A DNA stretch of 64,000 nt, taken from positions 19,590,921 to 19,654,920 of the forward strand of contig OZ020269.1 in assembly GCA_963971225.1 (NCBI GenBank), written 5' to 3'. Below the pieces are notes generated by a model, which ran no database searches, had not been told where the DNA came from, and was given only the letters and a program-made list of their open reading frames with translations. This DNA is from Melieria omissa. Lineage: Eukaryota; Arthropoda; Insecta; Diptera; Ulidiidae. Positions 56,470 to 64,000 of the stretch are shown here, in pieces. The position numbers were made by a program, and so were the translations under genes. Position 1 is the stretch's first letter. Each line of letters starts with the position of its first letter.

Positions 56470-57343
56470 ACACTAAACTGAATATTTTCATGAGACTGTC
56501 TATTCAGTCTTTACTAGATAGGAAGGAGTGGCTCTCCCCAAGGCGAAGACTACTAAACGCATAAAGGCCCATTGTGATACCACATGCAGTCGAACAAAAG
56601 ACCGGTAACTCATTGAACCAGTTTGAGCTCCTGAGAACTTTATATAGAACTTATTATATATTCTTATCGGCTGGATCACTTAGGTTGTCAAAGAAAAAGT
56701 TGCCTAGGTCAGTTTTCCGTTTTCAACACAATAAGCAGTAAGGACATAGACAGTGAAATGCACTGTTTTCCTATTCCTCATCTATGTAGCTTCGACACAA
56801 GTCATTATAAAACACAAGGAAACATAGTAGACTGTGAATATCGGCAAGATCCCCTAGATAATCTAGAAGATTCTCTCTTTTAGATTGAACGGAATAAGTT
56901 CATAGAAAGTGAAGTGCATTGTTTTTCTCGTTCATGCAATTTCGACAGAATTGGAAACCAAAACGAAGAATAGTAGTCCGAACAGTCCTATCACCTAGAT
57001 CCCCTAGATAATTTAATAATTTTGATAATACGAAATAAGTTCCTAGAAGGTGAAGTGCGTTTTCTTTCTCTTCCTTGTCCATACAGCTTCGACAAAACAC
57101 ATTAGAAAGCAAAAAGAAGCCTAAGATTAATGAAGACTATGAATACTCCTATCGCCTAGATCCCCTAGATAATCTAGAAGATTCTTTCTTCTAGATAATA
57201 TGGAACAACTTCATAGAAGGTGAAGTGTGTTTTCTTCTTCCTACCACAAAACAGTGACCCCTTAAAGCACCAATGATGGTTCTCATGTGATGTCATTTTC
57301 GGGAGAACTTTTCTAGAACGACGCAAGTTTAAAGTATAATATA
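56470..57343 (-). mobile_element. LINE 3' remnant with four tandem zinc-knuckle modules
   Basis: Minus-strand copies of a module with period about 147-150 bp: the landmark TTCGAC (after CAGC, CAAT or TAGC) falls at about 56787, 56937 and 57084, with a partial fourth at 57180-57260. GATCCCCTAGATAATCTAGA recurs between copies. Read on the minus strand, two adjacent modules share one frame: FCRSCMDKEEKENALHLLGT, then about 48 residues on FCRNCMNEKNNALHFL. Same family as 8660-9140. Confidence 0.65.
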
Positions 57344-58245
57344 GGGTTTTCCAACAAGAGGTGTTATTTTGAATCACCCGGTATTTCGGTAGCTGTCACT
57401 TTTGAAGCTTTTATTCTTTGACATTTGACAAGTAGAAAATACGCCATTACTAAAAGTGGAACGATACACGCTTCAACAACGCATTGAAATTATTAAAATT
57501 CACTACAAAAATGGTGAAAATCTTGCAGTCACAGTTCGCAAAACTAAAGCATTTTTCGGTCGTCGTGAAGCACCTTGTCGGACCGCAATACAGAAATTGG
57601 TGGAAAAATTCGAGCTGTTGGAACAAGTTACTGATGTGGAGAATAAAACCCGTGCACGTTGCTCAAGAACAACTGAGAATATTGCTACTGTAGCCCAAAG
57701 TGTTGAAGAAAACACAGGTTTGTCGATTCCTCGTCCTCGAGAGATGATTAATGATTTTTTATGGTCGGAGTTGGATGGTATTCATCTGAACAACGTTTAC
57801 TTTCAACAAGACGGCGCTACGTGCCACACAAGCAACGAAACCATTGCTCTTTTACGGGAAAAGTTTCCGGACCGTGTTATCTCTGGAAGAGGTGATCACA
57901 ATTGGCCACCGAGATCTAGTGATTTAACACCTTGCGACTTCTTCTTTTGGGGCCACGTGAAAGATAAGGTGTACGCCAACAGCCCAGCGTCGATTCAAGA
58001 CCTTAAAGATAGAATTCGTGAGGCTATCGAGGACATAGGGCAGCCACTTTTCGATTTGGTTATGGAAAATTTCATGGAAAGGATATGGTCCTGTAAGCGT
58101 GGTCGTGGTGGCCATTTGGCTGATGTTGTTTTTCATTATTAACGGCATACCTTCCTCGTTATTATGAAATAAACATCCGATCATTTATCTCAAAAAATGA
58201 CATTTTTCTTTGTATTCCAAAATAACACCTCTTGTTGGAAACCCC
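57344..58245 (+). mobile_element. DD41D mariner-type element with internal deletion
   Basis: About 30-bp terminal inverted repeats (left GGGTTTTCCAACAAGAGGTG, right GGGGTTTCCAACAAGAGGTG from the other strand), TA on both sides (57342-57343 and 58246-58247). Length 902 bp against about 1.3 kb expected. The second and third catalytic Asp, in YFQQDGATCHTSNE and SSDLTPCDFFFWG, are separated by 41 residues, the DD41D spacing first described for the rosa element of Ceratitis rosa. The first Asp is in the missing part. Confidence 0.9.
57456..58142 (+). pseudogene. Deleted DD41D transposase gene
   Basis: 228 open codons. The expected ATG is GTG at 57456. An in-frame internal deletion fuses the N-terminal DNA-binding part (ERYTLQQRIEIIKIHYKNGE onward to TGLSIPRP) directly to REMINDFLWSELDGIHLNNV. 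It lacks the first catalytic residue, so it cannot cut DNA, but the DNA-binding half is open and in frame. The C-terminus is MENFMERIWSCKRGRGGHLA. Confidence 0.88.
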
Positions 58246-59780
58246 TATATAAAACGTGTGAAAAAACGAAGCTTACAGGTTAAAAGAGGGACCAGTCTAC
58301 TAATTGAAGCACTTTTTTTGGTCAACATTTGCCATTTTCTCAACATATAATTGTTTGTCTTGACTGACTGATTTATTATCGTCCAGCCCAAACCGCTAAA
58401 GCTACAAATATGAAATTTGAATTGTATTTAAAAAATAAGAAATAATTAAGTTAGTATTTTTCATAAAAATTTGATGGGATCAACAAAAGCTTAAGAAGAA
58501 CTTGATTTATTGGCCCCATAGACTTAAAACTTGCGTGCTAAGCTGCGGGGCCTTGCTAGTCTTTTATAGAAATGGTCCCAACCTGGTACAAAGAATCGAA
58601 TAGTTGGGAGAAGCTCGGTCTGAGTTGTTTTAAAGGCCGTCATAGCACTACTAGTCTAAGTTAAATTATAAAAATTAACCAGGTCCATTACGTACACATT
58701 TTTGTATAAGAAACAGAGAAATATGCTCCTTTTTCGCTTCACTTTTTGTATGAGAAAATAGGGAAATTATTTTAGAAACATTAAGTTTCATGTATTTATG
58801 TCATAATGCTTTTTTATCGGTTTAAAAACACTTTTAAAACAAGAAAATATCAAAAAATCATTGCAGCAACAATCAACAATTCCTATAAGCATCACAAAAT
58901 GCGATTCTACATCGTAGAAATTAATTGTTACACTCTTACATAAACAGTCAAGTATAGAGTTTATACTAATTTCTATGTAATTAAAAATAACACTTTGACG
59001 ACTGTTCGCAGCCAGGAGCGTACAAAGTGCAAATGTGTGCGATGCTTAAACTTGAACTTGAAATCATCACAAGCAAATACAAAATCCACCATAGTAGTTA
59101 AACGATGGCAAACCGGTTCGTGCATTTCAAAATACAAACTTTATAAATACTTAGACGGAAACATTGCCAGTACCAAAGTCTAACAGATTGCAAGAAATGT
59201 GCAGTCGAGTCGTAAACGGTGCATTACGAAAGCTCAATTGAAGTGCGCACTTTGTACTCTGAGCTGACACGCCACACAAAACAATCTGGATGCGCCAAAT
59301 CGTTTGCAACAAAAGGTGGAAATCGTGTTGTTGCATTCTGTTTCTAACTGAATTTGCAAGCCAACAAATGGATTGGAGAGAATGGCGCTGACTAAGCGAT
59401 GCCGCTGAATAGAGTCTCAAAAGTTGTCATTAAGATAAAAAAACCGAAAAACGTGTGTCAAAGTCAATGGGCCGCATTGTTAGGTTATGCTAATTTATTG
59501 ACGCAAACAACAAATGGTTAGGTTTTTTAAATATTACAACAAAATAACAAAAACTATATAACAAATAGCCGCAGAGCAACGCCTTAAAGCGTCAAAATGT
59601 TCTTGTTGTTGTTATTGTTGTTTTTGTTGAAATTATGAAGAAGACAAAAAATTGACTGCGATAACAAGCGGCCGAGGTAGAAGGCAAAAGCACCCAGCCA
59701 GAACTCAAGTGTGGTCATTAATCAGCGAACAACTTCATTGCTCCATGTGTGCGTCTGTCTGTTAGATAGTCGACTATCTA
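58246..59780. other. Non-coding sequence with a dispersed-repeat fragment
   Basis: 58383-58510 contains CCAGCCCAAACCGCTAAAGC and is a diverged copy of the passage at 481-560. The rest shows no gene; GTTGTTGTTATTGTTGTTTT at 59606 is typical fly low complexity. Confidence 0.4.
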
Positions 59781-60680
59781 TGTATGTATGCAAGTGTGTA
59801 TGTGCGTAAGTGTGCGTTCACTCAGTCGTGCAGAAAAAGTGCGCCACTTTAGTGGCGCTTAATTCATGTGATTGGCAATTTGCTGTTCAGACGACAACTC
59901 CAATGCAGCTGAACCAAGCATTTCTGGTCAATTGCTTACTCAGTCGAGTGGCAGCTGGCATTTGATGCAATGTGGCATGACACCACAACCACCTGTTACC
60001 CTTTTACCACAGACTAATAGTAATTTTTTATGAGCTTTTCCAAAACATTTGCACCGCCCACAAAGCAACAATGGAAAAATCTGTTCAAACACTGGCAAAA
60101 TTAATGCCATTAAATAGTCTGTTTTGTTTAGGTCTGCTGCATACATTTGTATATACAAACATATGAACATAGGTACAGTTTTTTGGTAGACGTATGTATG
60201 ACAGCTACACACAACAGTCGCCATCCATCCATCAATGTTTTTCGCATTTTTCAACACTGTTGCTGTCATTCATCGCTGACAATTGACTCACAAATTACAC
60301 GAATTTTAAACCTTTTTCTACACGTTTTCAGTTTATTATGCTCTCAAATTATTTTCGTTATATTAACTACAGAGTCGGCTAGAGTTTCAACGAGGCTAAC
60401 TTTAAGCTTTTGCAAAATTGTGCCGCGCCCGAAAGCGTATTGTGAACTCTTTATCTACGCGCTGCGCATTTATCTAAATTAATAGTTGGGTTTTTATCTA
60501 AATCAGCAGCAACATACCAGACATTCCAACAGCATTGACAATTAATAATTGCTTTTATTATTCTTCTATCGATTTGTATGATTGCTTTATGGCAATTCTA
60601 AATCATATCAAATTTATGGCAGTGAATGAGTGGAATAACAAAAGTAGAATAATACATAAATTAACCGAAGCATATAGCAC
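59781..60680. other. Non-coding sequence, no gene
   Basis: Frames on both strands (59940-60269 minus, 60147-60482 plus) overlap and resemble nothing known to me. Confidence 0.3.
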
Positions 60681-61256
60681 ATACTTAGGTAGATAAATGT
60701 GAGGGGAGTCGAGCACATAAATCATAGGAGGCCCATTTTTTAAGCGCTCACTCTTGGTAACCCATTGTACTTAAGGCTCAGGAAAGGATCATAGAAGAAA
60801 GAGGGGTGGAGAATACAAAGACTTATCTATGAATCTTAGGAGATTGCACAGAGTAACAGAATGAACCTCTTCTTTCTTCCTAACATCTGAACCCAAAGTT
60901 TGCAATCTTGTTTTAGCAAAGACGAAACCTACACAGAGAAAATGATCTGTACTGTCTACCTACTTCAGACATGACGCGCAAATTGGATCCTCGATAATGC
61001 CCATGTTAGTCATATGCCGGCCCCTTGGATTGTGGGGATCCGGACACAAATCTTTCTTCCCTAAACTCAAAAGCAATACCCTTCCTACTGCTTTCCTGTT
61101 TGGGCTTAGCACAAAACTCTTGGCAGTCCTACATCTTTCCAGCCTAAACCAACACTTCCTACAGTGGCGCACACAGGGAGGTTTTGGGGTTCAAACCCTC
61201 TCTCCCAAACACAAAAATTGCTCGTACAAAATATGGTTTCGAATGGTATTCGACTG

Positions 61257-61571
61257 CCGCCGTAGCTCAGCTGGCTAGTGCGTTGGGCCGTGAGTCAAGA
61301 CTCCGCGAGTTCAATACTCCGTTGCGTCAACACCGTAAAAAAAGAAAAGCAACAATTTTTCTTTCGGCGGCTGTCCTCTCAGCAGGAAATGGCAAACCTC
61401 TGAGAGTAAAATTGCCTATGAAAAAGCTCCTAACTCACCGTTCGGAATCGGCATAAAACTGTAGGTCTCTTCCAACCTTGTAAAAATATTCGCACGCACA
61501 ACACGGTTGGTTGCGGGTAGTCTAGGCCTTAGTCTCGTAATCGGGGTGTCATGCCAGTTAAAAAGAAGAAG
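61257..61571 (+). mobile_element. tRNA-derived SINE, copy 2
   Basis: Flanked by a 9-bp target duplication ATTCGACTG (61248-61256 and 61572-61580). Head GTAGCTCAGCTGGCTAGTGC with the A box. The B box is decayed (GAGTTCAATACTCCG). The body includes CTTTCGGCGGCTGTCCTCTC and ATGGCAAACCTCTGAGAGTA, identical to copy 1 over long stretches, and the tail is AAAAAGAAGAAG. It inserted into an already decaying LINE. Confidence 0.93.
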
Positions 61572-62043
61572 ATTCGACTGAAATCCTGTGTGAGCCACTG
61601 ACGCCCTATGTAAATTTTTTACAAAGAATTTGATTCAATCCAGGGTGCCTGTTAGATTGGTACTGATTATTGCTTCTGGTCCCAAGGGAGTACACCATTA
61701 TTCAGTTTTGTAGACAGTTTTGTTACCATGAATACCACAATGTCCAGGAACCCAGATAAATTGTAAGTTATTATGTCTCGCAACTAAACTAAGCTTCATT
61801 CAACATTCTTGTATAATCTTCAAAGTTACTTGCGCGTTCTTTAGGGCTTTATGTGCAGCTTGACTGTCACTAGAGACTTCTCTCTATACATTTCCCGCGT
61901 CGTTTCCTACCGACTATCCATTCCTTTACCTTCAGCATCGCGAAGACCTCCAACTGGCAAATGGTTGCCAGCCCACCCAAAGAATTGTAACAGTTAAGAC
62001 TTTCAATAAGGTGTCATCCGGTTTCAGTACCTCTCTTGATCTT

Positions 62044-62215
62044 GGAACCGTCAGTGAAGAAAATGTCCTTTAGGTCCCTTACCATGGATTCTTGATTACC
62101 GTCTTTTGATTGGAACTGTCAGTGAAGAAAATGTCCTTCAGGTCTCTATCATGGATTCTTGATTACTGTCCGTGGATTGGAACCGTCCGTGAAGAAAATA
62201 TCGATCAGGTAACCT
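62044..62215. repeat. Three tandem copies, about 67 bp, of the RNase H start
   Basis: GGAAC(C/T)GTC(A/C)GTGAAGAAAA begins at 62044, 62112 and 62179 (periods 68 and 67). On the minus strand each copy encodes a version of the FFTDGS catalytic motif. Confidence 0.85.
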
Positions 62216-62483
62216 AACATAAATTCTGGATTATACCATTGTTCACGCTTCGGAAAACTGATTTCAAAATTTCTCCTATGTAATAAATACTACAGGTATT
62301 AGGGGGCCATAAGCCACTGGTATTACCCTGACAACATCTTGAATATTTCTATCAGATCCGAGTCCCTACTATCGTAACACTGTCCACTTCATTGCTTAGA
62401 GGCAGGAAGAGAACCAGTCAGAACAAAACGGAAAAGGCGATAGTCCGGATGTTCGATAACCAACTCCAACTCTTAGCCTGAAG

Positions 62484-63082
62484 TAGAGCTGCAAAACTAT
62501 CGATAGTCGAACTATCAGATAGTTTCGATAGTTTGGAAAAAACAATCGATACTATCGAATCCAACGAAACTATCGCATAGCATCTGATAGTTTTGATAAT
62601 TTGGAAAAAAATATCGATACTATCGCAGCCAAAAAACTAAACTAATTGAAATTTTTATTTTAAAATTCTTTTTTAAGTTTATTTTTGAACATTACAACAA
62701 ACATTAAACGTTATCAATGCAATTGCTGCAGCCAGCACGACAAAAACGCAGACTCAAGAATATGTTTCCGCACTTGAAGAAACATGCACATAAGTCGTCT
62801 TACTCGCCCTTTTTGACAAAGCAACAGAAGAAGACACATAAAGTTTTCCGAAAATCTACCAAATTCAAATAAAATGTACCAACCAGCATAAAATCAAAAT
62901 TCAAACATAAATCTACCAAGTTTTTTGAATTCTACCAAAACGCCAACACTCGTGTTTTCCTGATCGAAAACACAGATGGCAGCGAATCGATAGTATCGAT
63001 AGTAACGAAAACCATCGATAGTCAAGTAAAAATGAAAACTATCGATATTATCGATAGTGCCATCGATAGTTTTGCAGCTCTA
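62484..63082. mobile_element. hAT-like MITE with TATCGATA-rich ends
   Basis: 599 bp with perfect terminal inverted repeats of 21 bp (TAGAGCTGCAAAACTATCGA plus one) and a perfect 8-bp target duplication GCCTGAAG (62476-62483 and 63083-63090). The terminal 100 bp at each end carry many (C/A)TATCGATAG-type palindromes; TATCGATA itself occurs five times. The interior has no transposase. It inserted into LINE-like sequence. Confidence 0.88.
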
Positions 63083-63090
63083 GCCTGAAG

Positions 63091-64000
63091 CTAGCGAAGA
63101 AAAGATTGTCGCAGAAGAGAGTTAAAGTATCAACGGCCACTAACCGACGCAGGCCTCTGAAATGGGGCATTCCTCATAGAAGTACCATGTCGAAATCGTT
63201 ATTGGAGAAAAACATGTGGAAAATCATCTGAAATAGCATCGAGAAAATTTGGAGTGGAAACACTAAATTGGCCATCTCAAACGCACTGTATTTTTAGGAA
63301 TAGTTTAGCTTGAGGAATTGACGAATAGCTACTTCAGGTACTTCAGGACATTACTTAGGCGTCACTGACTTCTTCAACCATCTGAGTTTTAAACACAAAA
63401 TTGTATCTTTGAACTTCTTAAAAATGTGATTTAACACCCAATGTACAAAACTTTAACTCAAAATGTCACACGCTATTCGATTTATGGAATTTTTTAAAAG
63501 ATGTTAATTTAAGGATCTCAACAGTTGTGACGGCACAGTTTCTATTTGGACGGCAAGCCATTCGACTATAAAAGTTTGGACCACCGCCACAGTTGCCTTA
63601 ATTTATAATATAGAAGATTATAAGTCACCTACACCGCCACTGCCTGTCACTCTCTAGACGTAGATGGAAAGCTTTAAGCTTACCATTCTTTGACAATTTG
63701 CGTGATCTCGAAACAGCCAGTAATATACTGCCAGTGTTTTTCAAGAGCCAGATTACGTCACTTTGATACATTTCATTCATAATTTCTAGCAAGTCTTTTA
63801 TCTTCTGGTAATCACCCACGAATCAGATTGATTTAATCAAACCCCCGAAAGACTTGTTATACAGACACATTGTTCTTTCTTCTTGTAGTATTTCAATGAT
63901 CTTAGTTTGTAGCCTAAGCGTATCTTTCGGCAAGATCCCGTGCGAATTAGCACTTCATCCCAACCTCTTCAACCTAACCTAATCTTAACATCTCCATAGA
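63091..64000. mobile_element. Unclassified retroelement remnant
   Basis: GC content and texture resemble the LINE remnants and the end carries CTTCAACCTAACCTAATC. The minus frame 63819-63625 has no clear domain. A poly-interrupted fragment, family unknown. Confidence 0.3.

Larger units (their letters stand above)
60940..62350 (-). pseudogene. Decayed LINE: RNase H to C-terminus, split by a SINE
   Basis: Read on the minus strand the order is correct for a jockey/I-like element. RNase H start IFFTDGSK lies near 62070-62045 (with two further tandem copies upstream), ATICQLEVFAML near 61960, SDSQAAHKALKNA near 61870, and FIWVPGHCGIHGNK near 61770-61725. After the SINE at 61257-61571 comes the C-terminal part 61172-60960, ending GRHMTNMGIIEDPICASCLK. 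Stops and frameshifts interrupt it throughout. No polymerase part is seen upstream. Confidence 0.7.

Overview
This is AT-rich eukaryotic DNA with very little coding sequence. Large introns, (CAA)n/(TTG)n runs in leader-like blocks, fly-type splice sites and the transposon spectrum point to a higher dipteran. A tephritid fruit fly or close relative is my best guess, because the window carries a mariner-type element with DD41D spacing, a type first described from Ceratitis rosa. There is no prokaryotic gene organisation, CRISPR array, functional tRNA or rRNA. All family calls come from reading the sequence; nothing was searched against a database.

Host genes. Three plus-strand pieces look like one gene spread over about 44 kb: a first coding exon (4877-5265) and two exons (48325-48569 and 48689-48844). 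Their splice phases fit, and the second piece encodes a partial FYVE-related zinc finger of the kind found in Rab effectors (rabphilin, melanophilin, MyRIP). A short terminal exon at 49994-50052 is possible. Inside the presumed 43-kb intron lie a complete small single-exon gene for a 122-residue one-pass membrane protein (38709-39077) and a short exon-like ORF for a glycine-rich hydrophobic helix (15756-15935). GC-richer, CAA-rich blocks at about 3.6-4.9, 7.2-7.6, 11.5-12.1, 18.7-19.1, 24.6-24.9, 38.2-38.7 and 52.0-53.6 kb are candidates for leaders, promoters or enhancers.

Mobile elements. The best preserved is a full-length RTE-type LINE (30439-33674) with an intact 996-codon endonuclease/reverse-transcriptase ORF and a 12-bp target duplication. 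It sits inside an older element flanked by TTAA. Others are three more TTAA-flanked (piggyBac-like) non-autonomous elements, two hAT-like non-autonomous elements with 8-bp duplications, a solo LTR, two internally deleted mariner-type elements, a foldback hairpin, two copies of a tRNA-derived SINE with clear target duplications, and several decayed LINE remnants with RNase H and zinc-knuckle modules. Several are nested, so relative ages can be read.

Simple and tandem repeats fill much of the rest. Pentanucleotide arrays dominate: TTTTA at 9.2 kb, AAAAT/TGAAA/TAAAT at 26.7-27.6 kb, TTGAA at 46.4 kb inside 3 kb of decayed copies, and AAAAT at 50.7-51.5 kb. There is also a 10-bp TCGACTCTAG minisatellite at 5.6-6.4 kb, and degenerate arrays with longer units at 13.1-14.2, 16.2-18.0, 34.3-34.7 and 42.2-42.5 kb. 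Long open frames in the pentamer arrays are artefacts of the repeats.
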